From: Albibacterium bauzanense
Lineage (GTDB): Bacteria; Bacteroidota; Bacteroidia; Sphingobacteriales; Sphingobacteriaceae
Length of the DNA stretch: 64,000 nt
Assembly (NCBI RefSeq): GCF_004339765.1
Contig: NZ_SMGO01000002.1
Location: 1,028,001-1,092,000 of the forward strand
Direction: 5' to 3'
The notes beneath the pieces were generated by a model. It had not been told where the DNA came from and did no database searches. It saw nothing but the letters and a program-made list of their open reading frames with translations. Below, in pieces: positions 39,197 through 49,619 of this stretch. Position numbers and translations under genes: made by a program. Numbering within the stretch: position 1 is the first letter of the stretch; each line of letters starts with the position of its first letter.

Positions 39197-41398
39197 TTAG
39201 TATCTGACTATCTTCGATTCCTGATTGTCTACAATGATTATTTTCTGTGTATCTTGTTTTATATTTTTTGCCTCCAGATTAGTTCCTACATTGATATGAG
39301 GAGCTATGATTAAAGATACGATTGACATTAATTTAATCAAAATATTCATTGAAGGTCCTGAAGTATCTTTAAAAGGGTCTCCTACGGTATCGCCGGTAAC
39401 AGATGCTTTATGTGGTTCTGAATTTTTATAGTGCATAACACCATCAATTTCAACGCCCTTTTCAAAAGATTTTTTAGCATTGTCCCAAGCTCCACCGGCA
39501 TTACTTTGAAACATACCCATTAATACACCAGAAACGGTTACGCCCGCTAATAAGCCTCCAAGAACCTCCGGGCCAAATGTAAAACCTACAATTAATGGAA
39601 CTAATAACGCTATTGCACCTGGCAACATCATTTCTCTAATAGACGCTTTAGTTGAAATAGCTACACATTTTTCATACTCTGGTTTTGCTTTATATTCCAT
39701 AATACCCGGAATTTCCCGGAATTGACGTCTAACTTCTTTTACCATATCCATTGCAGCCCGGCCAACAGCAGAAATACAAAGAGAAGAGAATATAAAAGGG
39801 ATCATTGCACCAACAAATAATCCTGCAAGTACATCTGCATTATAGATATCAATTTTGTCTATTCCTGCTAATCCTACAAAGGCGGCGAATAAGGCAAGTG
39901 AAGTTAAGGCTGCAGAAGCAATAGCAAAACCTTTTCCTGTTGCTGCTGTAGTATTTCCTACAGCATCCAGATTATCAGTACGATTTCTTACTTCTTCAGG
40001 TAATTGACTCATTTCAGCAATACCACCTGCATTATCAGCAACAGGTCCGAAAGCATCAATAGCTAATTGCATAGCGGTAGTTGCCATCATTCCTGCAGCG
40101 GCTATAGCAACGCCATAAAAACCTGCAAAATGATACGAACCATAAATACCACCTGCTAAAACCAAAATCGGTAATACGGTTGATTCCATTCCTACTGAAA
40201 GGCCGCCAATAATATTAGTTGCGTGACCAGTAGAAGATTGTTTAATGATCGATAATACAGGTCTCTTTCCCATAGAGGTATAGTATTCTGTAATAATACT
40301 CATTAAGGCACCCACAATCAAACCTACTATAATAGCCATGAAAACATCTGTACTTGTAAACTCATAGCCTCTTAATATCATATTATCTGGCATGATCCAT
40401 TTAACAGCGAAGAAAGAAGCTATTGCTGTTAATATGATAGATGACCAGTTCCCTAAATTCAGAGCATTCTGAACGCTATCTGTTTCTTCTTTTATCCGAA
40501 CCAAGGATGTTGAAATAATTGAAAAAAGAAGACCTAAGCCGGCAATAACCATAGGAAGTAAGATGGGAGCAATGCCACCAAAGTTGTCAATAGAGTTAAT
40601 TTCACGACCTAATACCATTGTGGCAAGCAAGGTAGCAACGAAAGATCCGAATAAATCGGCGCCCATTCCTGCAACATCACCTACGTTGTCACCAACATTA
40701 TCTGCAATAGTTGCAGGGTTTCTAACATCATCTTCTGGAATCCCAGCCTCAACTTTACCCACTAAATCTGCTCCAACGTCTGCTGCTTTAGTATATATAC
40801 CTCCACCTACACGTGCAAATAGAGCTATTGACTCTGCACCTAATGAAAATCCGGCTAAAACTTCTAAAGCTTTCTGCATAGCAAGGCCATTTACTTCCCC
40901 GCCTGTATTGATAACATATACCTGATAGAAAACAATAAATAATCCCCCAAGGCCCAGAATCGCTAATCCTACTACACCAATACCCATTACACTTCCTGCA
41001 GTGAATGATACTTTTAGTGCTTTTGCTAAACTTGTACGTGCAGCTTGTGTTGTACGCACATTAGCTTTCGTTGCTATATTCATACCAATGTAACCAGCCA
41101 AGGCTGAAGTAAAGGCACCGATAATAAATGATACTGCTATTACCCAACTCGAGCTTTCTATCAAAGTGCCAGAATAAGCAAGTAATACAGCGGCTATAAC
41201 TACAAAGTATGAGAGTACTTTCCATTCTGCTTTTAAGAAAGCCATTGCTCCGTCAGCTATGTAACCAGCGAGAGTTTTCATGTTTTCATCTCCAGCATCC
41301 TGTTTAATTACCCAAGCACTTTTGGAAATCATTATCGCTATGCCAATAAGGCCGATAAGGGGGATAAGATAAATAAGGTTGTTCTGTAAAAGTTCCAT
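39197..41398 (-). CDS. hppA: Membrane-bound ion-translocating pyrophosphatase
   Basis: This pump with about 16 helices hydrolyses pyrophosphate and moves H+ and/or Na+ across the inner membrane. The substrate motif [11 protein letters not shown] (about 208-218) and [19 protein letters not shown] are present, as is [19 protein letters not shown] near the C-terminus. In [18 protein letters not shown] an Ala occupies the place where K+-independent enzymes have Lys, so it should be K+-dependent. H+ versus Na+ specificity was not resolved. It ends in an extra polar tail of about 30 residues. ATG 41398 is preferred over TTG 41401. Confidence 0.95.
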   Translation of the reverse strand: MELLQNNLIYLIPLIGLIGIAIMISKSAWVIKQDAGDENMKTLAGYIADGAMAFLKAEWKVLSYFVVIAAVLLAYSGTLIESSSWVIAVSFIIGAFTSALAGYIGMNIATKANVRTTQAARTSLAKALKVSFTAGSVMGIGVVGLAILGLGGLFIVFYQVYVINTGGEVNGLAMQKALEVLAGFSLGAESIALFARVGGGIYTKAADVGADLVGKVEAGIPEDDVRNPATIADNVGDNVGDVAGMGADLFGSFVATLLATMVLGREINSIDNFGGIAPILLPMVIAGLGLLFSIISTSLVRIKEETDSVQNALNLGNWSSIILTAIASFFAVKWIMPDNMILRGYEFTSTDVFMAIIVGLIVGALMSIITEYYTSMGKRPVLSIIKQSSTGHATNIIGGLSVGMESTVLPILVLAGGIYGSYHFAGFYGVAIAAAGMMATTAMQLAIDAFGPVADNAGGIAEMSQLPEEVRNRTDNLDAVGNTTAATGKGFAIASAALTSLALFAAFVGLAGIDKIDIYNADVLAGLFVGAMIPFIFSSLCISAVGRAAMDMVKEVRRQFREIPGIMEYKAKPEYEKCVAISTKASIREMMLPGAIALLVPLIVGFTFGPEVLGGLLAGVTVSGVLMGMFQSNAGGAWDNAKKSFEKGVEIDGVMHYKNSEPHKASVTGDTVGDPFKDTSGPSMNILIKLMSIVSLIIAPHINVGTNLEAKNIKQDTQKIIIVDNQESKIVRY

Positions 41399-41448
41399 CA
41401 ATCGATTATTGTTTAGAGTAAATATTGTAGGATAAATTATTGTTTATG

Positions 41449-41464
41449 AATTCCATAAGGAATT
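41449..41464. repeat. Palindrome at the predicted hppA transcription start
   Basis: AATTCC-ATAA-GGAATT is a perfect inverted repeat just downstream of the hppA -7 box, at about +1 to +16 of its leader. It may be an operator or a 5' hairpin. Confidence 0.4.
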
Positions 41465-41467
41465 AGT

Positions 41468-41498
41468 CAAAAGTAGCACGGTTATTCTAATTATCAAA
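41468..41498 (-). promoter_or_regulatory. Promoter of hppA
   Basis: On the minus strand TTTG (41498-41495) is followed after 19 bp by TACTTTTG (41475-41468). This is an excellent match to the Bacteroidetes sigma-ABfr consensus TTTG-N19-21-TAnnTTTG. The leader is about 65 nt. The promoter lies in the 315-bp hppA-rpsL gap, which otherwise holds only the rpsL promoter and the palindrome at 41449-41464. Confidence 0.8.
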
Positions 41499-41637
41499 TT
41501 TATTTTAAACTAAATATTATTAAATCCTATTTGCTATTAGATTGACCTTTAAAAGGTAAGGAACTTAAATAGATTATTCATAGAATTTGAGTTTCTTTCG
41601 TATCTATGATAATATATTGATTATATTTTATTTAATG

Positions 41638-41669
41638 CTTGATATATAAAGGGATTTGATATATCTTTG
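41638..41669 (+). promoter_or_regulatory. Promoter of the str operon
   Basis: CTTG (41638-41641) and TATCTTTG (41662-41669) are separated by 20 bp, close to the Bacteroidetes consensus. The predicted start near 41673 gives a leader of about 40 nt before rpsL. Confidence 0.8.
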
Positions 41670-41713
41670 CAGTCCTAAAAAAGTATAGAATTAACAAAAC
41701 TAAAAAACACTAA

Positions 41714-42130
41714 ATGCCTACTATTCAACAATTAGTAAGAAAAGGTAGAGTAGCTTTGGTTGACAAGAGTAAGTCGCCAGCCTTGGACAGTTGTCCGCAG
41801 CGAAGAGGTGTATGTACACGTGTGTACACCACTACCCCAAAAAAGCCTAACTCGGCAATGCGTAAAGTTGCACGTGTACGTTTAACAAATGGAAAAGAAG
41901 TGAATGCTTACATTCCAGGAGAAGGACATAACTTGCAAGAACACTCCATCGTATTAATACGTGGTGGTCGTGTAAAAGATTTACCAGGAGTAAGATATCA
42001 TATTATCCGCGGTGCATTGGATACTTCCGGAGTAGCAGGTCGTAATCAACGTCGTTCAAAATATGGAACGAAACGTCCAAAACCAGGACAAGCAGCTGCA
42101 GCACCAGCTAAGGGAAAAGGAAAGAAATAA
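41714..42130 (+). CDS. rpsL: 30S ribosomal protein S12
   Basis: S12 sits at the decoding centre of the small subunit. Conserved segments include [36 protein letters not shown] and [13 protein letters not shown]. The two lysines whose mutation gives streptomycin resistance (in KKPNSA and GRVKDLPG) are both wild type. The C-terminus has a Pro/Ala/Lys extension (138 aa versus 124 in E. coli), common in this phylum. First gene of the str operon. Confidence 0.98.
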   Translation: MPTIQQLVRKGRVALVDKSKSPALDSCPQRRGVCTRVYTTTPKKPNSAMRKVARVRLTNGKEVNAYIPGEGHNLQEHSIVLIRGGRVKDLPGVRYHIIRGALDTSGVAGRNQRRSKYGTKRPKPGQAAAAPAKGKGKK

Positions 42131-42152
42131 TTAAATTAGGAGATATTAAAAA

Positions 42153-42620
42153 ATGAGAAAGTCAAAACCAAAAAAACGAATCATTTTGCCTGATCCGAAG
42201 TTTAATGATGCTCAGGTAACCCGTTTTGTAAATAACATGATGTATGACGGTAAGAAATCTATCGCTTACTCAATATTTTATGATGCTGTACAGTTAGTTG
42301 AAGAGAAAACTAGTGAGAATGGCCTAGAAGCTTGGAAAAAAGCTCTAAATAATGTAATGCCTGCAGTCGAAGTTAAATCTCGTCGTGTTGGGGGAGCTAA
42401 CTTTCAAGTTCCTACTGAAGTACGTCCAGAACGTAAAATTGCTTTAGGTATGAAATGGTTAATCTCTTATGCACGTAAACGCGGTGAGAAAACTATGCAT
42501 GAAAAATTAGCAGGTGAAATTATTTCAGCTTCAAAAGGTGAAGGTGCAGCTGTGAAAAAGAAAGAAGATGTTCATAAGATGGCAGAAGCTAATAAAGCAT
42601 TCTCTCACTTCAGATTCTAA
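42153..42620 (+). CDS. rpsG: 30S ribosomal protein S7
   Basis: S7 nucleates assembly of the small-subunit head. The sequence shows [40 protein letters not shown] and [21 protein letters not shown]. It is 155 aa, the usual length. An AGGAG sequence in the 22-bp gap after rpsL can act as ribosome-binding site. A hairpin follows the gene before fusA. Confidence 0.98.
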   Translation: MRKSKPKKRIILPDPKFNDAQVTRFVNNMMYDGKKSIAYSIFYDAVQLVEEKTSENGLEAWKKALNNVMPAVEVKSRRVGGANFQVPTEVRPERKIALGMKWLISYARKRGEKTMHEKLAGEIISASKGEGAAVKKKEDVHKMAEANKAFSHFRF

Positions 42621-42642
42621 GATTAATACCATGTCTGATATA

Positions 42643-42691
42643 ATTACACCGATAGTTTTTCTTTTGAGAATGGCTATCGGTGTAATATTTT
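42643..42691 (+). terminator. Hairpin with T run between rpsG and fusA
   Basis: A perfect 13-bp stem, ATTACACCGATAG (42643-42655) with CTATCGGTGTAAT (42674-42686), has an 18-nt loop and is followed by ATTTTT. It has the form of an intrinsic terminator or attenuator inside the operon. It may lower fusA/rpsJ transcription or act as a site for an RNA-binding regulator. Confidence 0.75.
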
Positions 42692-42719
42692 TGACGAAAA
42701 ACGATATAATATATAAATA

Positions 42720-44834
42720 ATGTCAAGAGACTTAAAATATACTAGAAATATTGGTATCGCTGCCCACATCGATGCCGGTAAAACCACAACTACGGAACGT
42801 ATTCTGTATTATTCAGGAACGAACCATAAATTGGGTGAAACCCACGAAGGATCAGCGACAACCGATTGGATGGCGCAAGAGCAAGAGCGAGGTATTACTA
42901 TTACCTCAGCAGCAGTAACCGTTGATTGGAAATACAGGAATAACTTATATCATATTAATATTATAGATACTCCTGGACACGTTGACTTTACTGTTGAAGT
43001 GAATCGTTCTCTTCGGGTATTAGATGGATTAGTGTTCTTATTTTCAGCCGTAGATGGTGTTGAGCCACAATCTGAAACTAACTGGAGACTTGCGAACAAC
43101 TATAAAGTTCCTCGTATTGGTTTCGTTAACAAAATGGACCGTTCAGGAGCTGATTTTCTTAAAGTTGTAGGACAAGTAAGAGAAATGCTTGGAAGTCACG
43201 CTGTTCCTCTTCAATTACCTATTGGTTCTGAAGAAACCTTTAAAGGTGTAGTTGACTTAATAAACCACCGAGGTATTGTATGGAATGAGGAAGATAAAGG
43301 AATGACCTTTACTGAAGTGCCTATTCCTGATGATATGTTGGAGGAAGCTGCGCTTTGGAGAGAAAAGTTATTAGAAGCAGTAGCTGATTATGATGATACA
43401 TTGATGGAGAAATTCTTCGATGATCCGGAATCAATAACTGAGCGCGAAATTTTAGATGCTCTTCGTAAAGCAACTTTAGATGCTAAAATCGTACCGATGG
43501 TTTGTGGTTCATCTTTCAAAAATAAAGGTGTTCAAACCATGTTAGATTACGTGATGGAATTACTTCCTTCACCTTTAGATGTTGAAGGTATTACTGGAAT
43601 TAATCCTAAAACAGAAGAAGAAATAGTTCGTCAACCAGATATTAAGGAACCATTTGCTGCATTGGCTTTTAAAATTGCAACTGACCCATTTGTTGGACGT
43701 CTTTGCTTTATCCGTGTTTACTCTGGAAACTTAGAAGCTGGATCATATGTTTATAATGCCCGTTCTGAAAACAAAGAACGTATTTCTCGTATTTTCCAAA
43801 TGCATGCTAATAAGCAAAATCCTATTCCAAATGTTGGAGCTGGAGATATTGCTGCGGTTGTAGGTTTTAAAGACATTAAAACAGGTGATACCCTTTGTGA
43901 TGAAAAGAATCCTATTATTTTAGAATCAATGGATTTCCCAGATCCGGTAATTGGTTTAGCAATTGAACCAAAAACACAGGCTGACGTTGATAAACTAGGT
44001 ATGGCTTTAGCGAAATTAGCTGAAGAGGATCCAACTTTCCAAGTGAAGAGTGATGAGGAGACTGGACAAACAGTAATCTCAGGAATGGGAGAGTTACATC
44101 TTGATGTATTGATTGATCGTTTGAAACGTGAATTTAAGGTTGAGATTAATCAAGGTGCTCCACAGGTTGCTTTTAAAGAAGCTATAACTGGCACAACTCA
44201 ACATCGTGAAACTTATAAGAAACAAACTGGTGGTCGTGGTAAATTTGCTGATATCCAGGTTATAATTTCTCCGGTTGATGCTGACTTTGAAAAAGGTGGT
44301 CTTCAATTTGTGAATGAAATTACTGGTGGTTCTATTCCCCGTGAATTTATTCCTTCAGTACAAAAAGGCTTTGAAGCTTCGATGAATAATGGTGTTTTGG
44401 CTGGTTATCCTATAAGTGATATGAAGGTTCGTTTGATTGATGGATCTTTCCATGCTGTCGATTCAGATGCATTATCATTTGAAATTGCTGGTCGGTCAGC
44501 TTTCCGTGCAGCATTGCCAAAATGTTCACCTGTATTAATGGAGCCGATTATGAAAATTGAGGTTCTTACACCAGAAGAAAACATGGGTGATGTTATGGGT
44601 GACTTAAATCGTCGCCGCGGCCAATTACAAGGTATGGATACTCGTAATGGTGTTCAAGTAATTAAAGCTTTAGTTCCTCTTTCAGAAATGTTTGGTTATG
44701 TAACTCAATTGCGTACTATCACTTCTGGTCGTGCAACTTCTACAATGGAGTTTGATCATTACGAACCAGCTCCAAGAAACGTTCAGGATGATATTGTTGC
44801 TAAAGCAAAAGGAAAAGTTAGCGCTTCCGAATAA
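42720..44834 (+). CDS. fusA: Elongation factor G
   Basis: EF-G drives translocation of tRNA and mRNA on the ribosome using GTP. G1 is [19 protein letters not shown] (about 16-34), G3 is [12 protein letters not shown], and G4 is NKMDRSGAD. Domains II-V follow, including [18 protein letters not shown] and [18 protein letters not shown]. The length of 704 aa and str-operon position point to the main, canonical EF-G. Confidence 0.98.
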   Translation: MSRDLKYTRNIGIAAHIDAGKTTTTERILYYSGTNHKLGETHEGSATTDWMAQEQERGITITSAAVTVDWKYRNNLYHINIIDTPGHVDFTVEVNRSLRVLDGLVFLFSAVDGVEPQSETNWRLANNYKVPRIGFVNKMDRSGADFLKVVGQVREMLGSHAVPLQLPIGSEETFKGVVDLINHRGIVWNEEDKGMTFTEVPIPDDMLEEAALWREKLLEAVADYDDTLMEKFFDDPESITEREILDALRKATLDAKIVPMVCGSSFKNKGVQTMLDYVMELLPSPLDVEGITGINPKTEEEIVRQPDIKEPFAALAFKIATDPFVGRLCFIRVYSGNLEAGSYVYNARSENKERISRIFQMHANKQNPIPNVGAGDIAAVVGFKDIKTGDTLCDEKNPIILESMDFPDPVIGLAIEPKTQADVDKLGMALAKLAEEDPTFQVKSDEETGQTVISGMGELHLDVLIDRLKREFKVEINQGAPQVAFKEAITGTTQHRETYKKQTGGRGKFADIQVIISPVDADFEKGGLQFVNEITGGSIPREFIPSVQKGFEASMNNGVLAGYPISDMKVRLIDGSFHAVDSDALSFEIAGRSAFRAALPKCSPVLMEPIMKIEVLTPEENMGDVMGDLNRRRGQLQGMDTRNGVQVIKALVPLSEMFGYVTQLRTITSGRATSTMEFDHYEPAPRNVQDDIVAKAKGKVSASE

Positions 44835-44892
44835 TTAAATTAACCATCGACTATTAAAAATAGCTCTAATAGCCGACTAAATAAATAACAAA

Positions 44893-45198
44893 ATGAGCCA
44901 AAGAATTAGAATTAAATTAAAATCGTACGATTACAACCTAGTTGATAAATCGGCTGAAAAAATTGTAAAAACTGTAAAGCCTACAGGAGCAGTTGTTAGT
45001 GGACCTATTCCATTGCCAACAGAGAAAAAGATCTATACAGTTTTGCGTTCCCCGCACGTAAACAAGAAAGCGCGCGAGCAATTTCAACTATGTGCTTACA
45101 AACGTTTATTAGACATTTATAGTTCGAATTCTAAAACTGTTGATGCTTTAATGAAACTTGAATTGCCTAGCGGTGTTGAAGTAGAAATTAAAGTATAA
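44893..45198 (+). CDS. rpsJ: 30S ribosomal protein S10
   Basis: S10 is a small-subunit head protein that also acts in antitermination as NusE. The sequence [22 protein letters not shown], then [28 protein letters not shown], is diagnostic. 101 aa is normal. It normally leads directly into rplC and the rest of the S10 operon; here a terminator and mgtE follow instead. Confidence 0.98.
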   Translation: MSQRIRIKLKSYDYNLVDKSAEKIVKTVKPTGAVVSGPIPLPTEKKIYTVLRSPHVNKKAREQFQLCAYKRLLDIYSSNSKTVDALMKLELPSGVEVEIKV

Positions 45199-45218
45199 CT
45201 ACAGAAAGTTATTAATTG

Positions 45219-45255
45219 AAAAGGCCAATTGTGTAAAGCATATTGGCCTTTTTTG
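45219..45255 (+). terminator. Terminator after rpsJ
   Basis: An 11-bp stem AAAAGGCCAAT (45219-45229) with ATTGGCCTTTT (45242-45252), a 12-nt loop, and a T run. It closes the str operon after rpsJ. Confidence 0.9.
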
Positions 45256-45364
45256 TTGGTTATTATTGCGAAAAAACTCTTCTCATTTTTCGTTCTTCTA
45301 TTATAAAAAACCGACTTTTGTAATTATCCCATCATATTTTATGTAAAGCTCAAAATTACTTCAT

Positions 45365-46744
45365 ATGGATGAAATGAAAGTGTTGACAGATCAAATCGAA
45401 TTGTTGATTGCCGAAGGAGACCCTGTTAAACTTAATGAATATTTAGACAATCTAAACATTTCTGAAGTTGAGGGTTTAATTGATGAACTTCCTGAATACG
45501 CAGACACATTTATTTCAACGTTAAGTATTAATCGTGCAGTCAATGTTTTTAGAATCCTTGACTTTCCTACTCAGGAAAGAATTGTTAAAAAATTATCTGG
45601 CCCTAAGCTTGCTGAATTAATTAATGAGCTGCCTCCAGATGATAGAACATCCTTCTTTAGTGAGTTACATGGAGATGCGGTAAAAAAGATGATCATCCTA
45701 CTTCCTCCGGCAGACCGAAAAGAAGCTCTTTCTTTATTAGGTTATCCCGAAGAAAGTGTTGGAAGGTTGATGACTCCTGATTATATCACAGTAAAGGAAC
45801 ATTGGAGTGTAGGAAGAGTATTAGAGCATATTAGAAAGTATGGTAAAAATTCGGAAACGATTGATGTTCTTTATGTAATCGATTCTAATGGAATCTTGTT
45901 AGATGATATTAGAATACGTGAAATCTTATTGGTTAAGCCCGATGTTCTTATTAGAGATTTAATGGATAGTCGATTAATTTCTCTTAAAGCTAATGACCCA
46001 CAAGAGGATGCGATAAATGTTTTCCGAATGAACAACCGAGTTGCATTGCCTGTAACTGATGATCAACAGATTATGTTAGGTATTGTAACAGTCGATGATA
46101 TTTTATGGGTAGCTAACGAAGAGTATACTGAAGATATGCAGCGTATAGGGGGTACTGAAGCGTTAGATGAACCTTATATGGATATGTCAATTATAAACCT
46201 GGTTAGAAAGCGAGCAGGTTGGTTAGTTCTTTTATTTTTAGGTCAATTATTTACTGCCTCTGTCATGGGGCATTTTGAAGCCCAGTTGGCTGGTGCATTA
46301 ATACTAGCGATTTTTATCCCCTTAATTATGTCAAGTGGAGGAAATAGTGGTTCTCAGGCTTCAACATTGATTATACAGGCTATGGCATTAGGTGAAGTTT
46401 CACTTGGAGATTGGTGGCGTGTAATGAAACGAGAGATACTATCAGGTTTATTATTAGGAATAATATTAGGTGTTTTAGGATATCTAAGGTTATATGTTCA
46501 ACATGTAGCATTTGGCGATTTAGGAGAACATTGGAATTTAATCGCACTTGTTGTTGGTTTGTCACTTTTGGGAATCGTAACATGGGGTTCATTAATGGGG
46601 TCAATGCTGCCTTTTATCTTAAGAAGGTTTGGTGCTGACCCTGCAACATCTTCTACCCCTTTTGTTGCAACTTTAGTTGACGTTACCGGATTAATCATTT
46701 ATTTTTCAGTAGCAACGTATATTCTTAACGGGACATTATTCTAG
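45365..46744 (+). CDS. mgtE: Magnesium transporter MgtE
   Basis: MgtE is a dimeric Mg2+ channel with a cytoplasmic gate. The N-terminal superhelical domain (about 1-130, with ELPPDDRTSFFSEL and LLGYPEESVGRLM) is followed by two CBS domains (about 135-255, DVLIRDLMDSRLISL) and five membrane helices from about 275. The pore region has IPLIMSSGGNSGSQASTL and the final helix PFVATLVDVTGLIIYF, both typical. Full length at 459 aa. Confidence 0.95.
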   Translation: MDEMKVLTDQIELLIAEGDPVKLNEYLDNLNISEVEGLIDELPEYADTFISTLSINRAVNVFRILDFPTQERIVKKLSGPKLAELINELPPDDRTSFFSELHGDAVKKMIILLPPADRKEALSLLGYPEESVGRLMTPDYITVKEHWSVGRVLEHIRKYGKNSETIDVLYVIDSNGILLDDIRIREILLVKPDVLIRDLMDSRLISLKANDPQEDAINVFRMNNRVALPVTDDQQIMLGIVTVDDILWVANEEYTEDMQRIGGTEALDEPYMDMSIINLVRKRAGWLVLLFLGQLFTASVMGHFEAQLAGALILAIFIPLIMSSGGNSGSQASTLIIQAMALGEVSLGDWWRVMKREILSGLLLGIILGVLGYLRLYVQHVAFGDLGEHWNLIALVVGLSLLGIVTWGSLMGSMLPFILRRFGADPATSSTPFVATLVDVTGLIIYFSVATYILNGTLF

Positions 46745-46797
46745 GTTTACTTGTTAAGTTGAGTTGTAAACATTAAATTTTCTTTAATCAGATTTAT

Positions 46798-47805
46798 ATG
46801 GAAACAGAAAAGCGAAGGATTGCAGTTATTGGAGGTGGAAGCTGGGCTACTGCAATTATTAAGATGCTGAATGATAATGTATTGCCAAAAGATGTATTCT
46901 GGTGGATGAGGAATGAAGAAACTGTCCGGATTATCCAGAAAGATCAACGTAACCCGAACTATTTAAGCGCTATAAAGCTTAATCTGGAAGTCAACAATAT
47001 TAGTACAGATATTCATTATGTTCTTAAGAATGCAGATGTTATTATATTGTGCGTTCCTGCAGCTTTTTTAAGAGATGCACTTGTTGGAATAACAAAGGAG
47101 CAATTAGCAGACAAGATCATTATTTCGGCGATCAAAGGAATCGTTCCTGATAACAATCAGATAATCGGAGAATTCTTGCAGGTTAATTACAAAGTATCTG
47201 TGAATAATATTGCTGTGATAAGTGGACCTTGTCATGCAGAGGAGGTTTCCCAAGAAAAGTTATCGTATTTAACCATTGCTTCTCAGTCGCTTGAGGTAGC
47301 AGAGTTTGTGGCTTTTTATTTAAATACTAATTATATTAAAACAAACATCTCTGATGATATCTATGGAACAGAGTATGGCGCAGTTTTAAAGAATATTTAT
47401 GCTATAGCTAGCGGAATCTGCCATGGAATAGGATATGGGGATAATTTCCAAGCTGTTTTAATATCAAATGCTATTCGAGAAATGGCTCGTTTCCTGTCGG
47501 TAGTTCATCCTATTAATAGAGATATTAAGGAGTCGGCCTATTTGGGAGATTTGTTGGTAACAGCCTATTCTCAATTTAGCAGAAATCGTACTTTCGGAAA
47601 TATGGTTGCCAAAGGATATACGGTTAAGTCGGCACAATTAGAAATGAATATGATAGCAGAAGGTTATTATGCTAGTAATTGCATTCATCAAATTAACAAA
47701 AAGTATAAGGTAGATCTTCCCATATGCAGGGCCGTTTATTCTATCTTATATGAAAAGCATTCAGCCCTTTTAGAAATCAAATTATTATCAGAATTATTGA
47801 CATAA
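46798..47805 (+). CDS. gpsA: Glycerol-3-phosphate dehydrogenase (NAD(P)+)
   Basis: GpsA reduces dihydroxyacetone phosphate to glycerol-3-phosphate for phospholipid synthesis. The Rossmann motif is VIGGGSWATAIIKML (about 10-24), then SAIKGI near 115, and the catalytic-lysine region AVLKNIYAIASGICHGIGYGDN (about 198-219). Length 335 aa is normal. The ggt gene starts 1 bp after its stop codon, so the two are probably co-transcribed. Confidence 0.95.
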   Translation: METEKRRIAVIGGGSWATAIIKMLNDNVLPKDVFWWMRNEETVRIIQKDQRNPNYLSAIKLNLEVNNISTDIHYVLKNADVIILCVPAAFLRDALVGITKEQLADKIIISAIKGIVPDNNQIIGEFLQVNYKVSVNNIAVISGPCHAEEVSQEKLSYLTIASQSLEVAEFVAFYLNTNYIKTNISDDIYGTEYGAVLKNIYAIASGICHGIGYGDNFQAVLISNAIREMARFLSVVHPINRDIKESAYLGDLLVTAYSQFSRNRTFGNMVAKGYTVKSAQLEMNMIAEGYYASNCIHQINKKYKVDLPICRAVYSILYEKHSALLEIKLLSELLT

Positions 47806-47806
47806 T

Positions 47807-49552
47807 ATGAAGCATTCTCTGCCTATACTATCTACTGTTAAATCAACAATCCTGATTTCTTTAATATTAATGAGTACTTCATGTACTCTTTTTAAGAAGT
47901 CTGGAACTATCGCCGTTAGACCAGTATCTGAAAAATCGTCTGCAATTTATCAGAATGGTTTAGTTGTTTCAGCTAATTCAATCGCTTCTGAAGTAGGGTT
48001 ACAGGTAATGAAAAAAGGCGGAAATGCTATTGATGCAGCGGTAGCTGTACAGTTTGCTTTAGCTGTTGTTTATCCTGGAGCAGGAAATATAGGAGGAGGA
48101 GGTTTTATGGTATATCGCTCTGCGAAGGGTGAGACTGCTACATTGGATTTTAGAGAAACAGCTCCTCTAAACGCAACCAAAGATATGTACCTGGATATGT
48201 ATGGTCAGCCGATAGCTGACCTTTCATTACAAGGACGATTGGCATCAGGTGTACCCGGCTCTGTAGATGGTATGGTAAAAGCTCATGAAAGATATGGTAG
48301 GTTAGTATGGAAAGAACTGATACAGCCTGCAATCGATCTGGCGCGAAATGGATTTCCAGTTACTGCTGCTCAAGCAAGGGAACTTAATTCAAAGGCTGCA
48401 AGTTTTTTAGAATATAATCCTGAAGGAGTTTCCTTCACTAGTAAAGCTTCTTGGAAGGCTGGAGATGTTTTGATTCAAGAGGATCTTGCCAAAACATTAG
48501 AATTAATTCGTGATAAAGGTCGTGCAGGTTTCTATGATGGAGAAATCGCTTCAAAAATAGTTGCTGAAATGAAGCGAGGTAATGGAGTAATCAGCCTAGA
48601 AGACCTCAAAAATTATGAAGCGAAATGGAGAACGCCTGTATTAGGAACCTATCGTGATTATAATGTTATTTCTATGCCTCCTCCTTCAAGCGGAGGGATA
48701 GCATTAATTCAGTTATTAAAAAGTGTAGAGGAGTTTCCATTAGAGAAATGGGGTTTTCAGCGTGATTCTTCTGTTCAGGTTATGATCGAAGCGGAAAGAA
48801 GAGTTTATGCAGATCGTTCCACTCATTTAGGAGATCCTGACTTCTATCAGGTTCCGCAAAACGAATTGCTAAATCCAAAATATAATGCGATTCGTATGAG
48901 CGATATGAATTTCGATAGAGCAACACCTAGCAATTCTATAAAAGCAGGAGATGCTGGTAATAATAGGGAAAGTGAAGAAACAACGCATTTTTCAATTGTT
49001 GATAAAGAAGGGAATGCCGTTTCATTAACAACAACGTTGAATGGTTCATACGGTTCTTTAGTAGTTGTTAACGGTGCAGGATTTCTATTGAACAATGAAA
49101 TGGATGACTTTTCTGTAAAACCAGGTACTCCAAATATGTACGGATTGGTTGGAGGAGCTGCTAATAGTATAGAACCAGGAAAGAGAATGTTGAGTTCGAT
49201 GACTCCAACTATTTTAGAGAAAAATGGCAAGCTTTTTATGGTTTTAGGTTCGCCCGGAGGATCGACTATTATAACCACGGTTTTTCAAACAATTTTAAAT
49301 GTAATTGATTGGGATATGAATATGCAGGAAGCTGTTAACAGTCCGCGCTTTCACCATCAATGGCTTCCAGATGAAGTTGCTGTTGAGAAAGAATCATTTA
49401 CACTTGAATTGCGTAATAAATTAAAAAATAAAGGATATTCTATAGTAGATCGAGGTGCCATTGGAAGAGTAGATGCAATCCTTGTTTCTCCAACAGGTGA
49501 GTTAACAGCAGGAGCAGATCCCCGAGGTGACGATACAGCATCAGGTTATTAA
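47807..49552 (+). CDS. ggt: Gamma-glutamyltransferase (lipoprotein)
   Basis: GGT cleaves glutathione and other gamma-glutamyl compounds and transfers the glutamyl group; it is made as a proenzyme that cuts itself. The predicted nucleophile is Thr392, first residue of TTHFSIVDKEGNAVSLT. GSPGGSTIITTV forms part of the glutamate site. The N-terminus (about 1-26) is a lipoprotein signal ending LMSTSC, so the enzyme should be membrane-anchored in the periplasm. Full length at 581 aa. Confidence 0.94.
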   Translation: MKHSLPILSTVKSTILISLILMSTSCTLFKKSGTIAVRPVSEKSSAIYQNGLVVSANSIASEVGLQVMKKGGNAIDAAVAVQFALAVVYPGAGNIGGGGFMVYRSAKGETATLDFRETAPLNATKDMYLDMYGQPIADLSLQGRLASGVPGSVDGMVKAHERYGRLVWKELIQPAIDLARNGFPVTAAQARELNSKAASFLEYNPEGVSFTSKASWKAGDVLIQEDLAKTLELIRDKGRAGFYDGEIASKIVAEMKRGNGVISLEDLKNYEAKWRTPVLGTYRDYNVISMPPPSSGGIALIQLLKSVEEFPLEKWGFQRDSSVQVMIEAERRVYADRSTHLGDPDFYQVPQNELLNPKYNAIRMSDMNFDRATPSNSIKAGDAGNNRESEETTHFSIVDKEGNAVSLTTTLNGSYGSLVVVNGAGFLLNNEMDDFSVKPGTPNMYGLVGGAANSIEPGKRMLSSMTPTILEKNGKLFMVLGSPGGSTIITTVFQTILNVIDWDMNMQEAVNSPRFHHQWLPDEVAVEKESFTLELRNKLKNKGYSIVDRGAIGRVDAILVSPTGELTAGADPRGDDTASGY

Positions 49553-49564
49553 TTGATTTTAGAT

Positions 49565-49607
49565 ATAACAAAAAAGGGATCTCAATTTGAGATCCCTTTT
49601 TTGTTAT
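49565..49607. terminator. Bidirectional terminator between ggt and the DEAD-box helicase
   Basis: A stem of about 20 bp: AACAAAAAAGGGATCTCAA (49567-49585) pairs with 49587-49605, extended by two pairs, with a tight loop. A and T tracts on both sides serve both convergent genes. Confidence 0.92.
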
Positions 49608-49619
49608 TGTATGTTTAGT

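Noticed and set aside
48847-49278. 143-codon open frame antisense to ggt
   Set aside because: Lies fully inside the conserved ggt gene and resembles no protein family.
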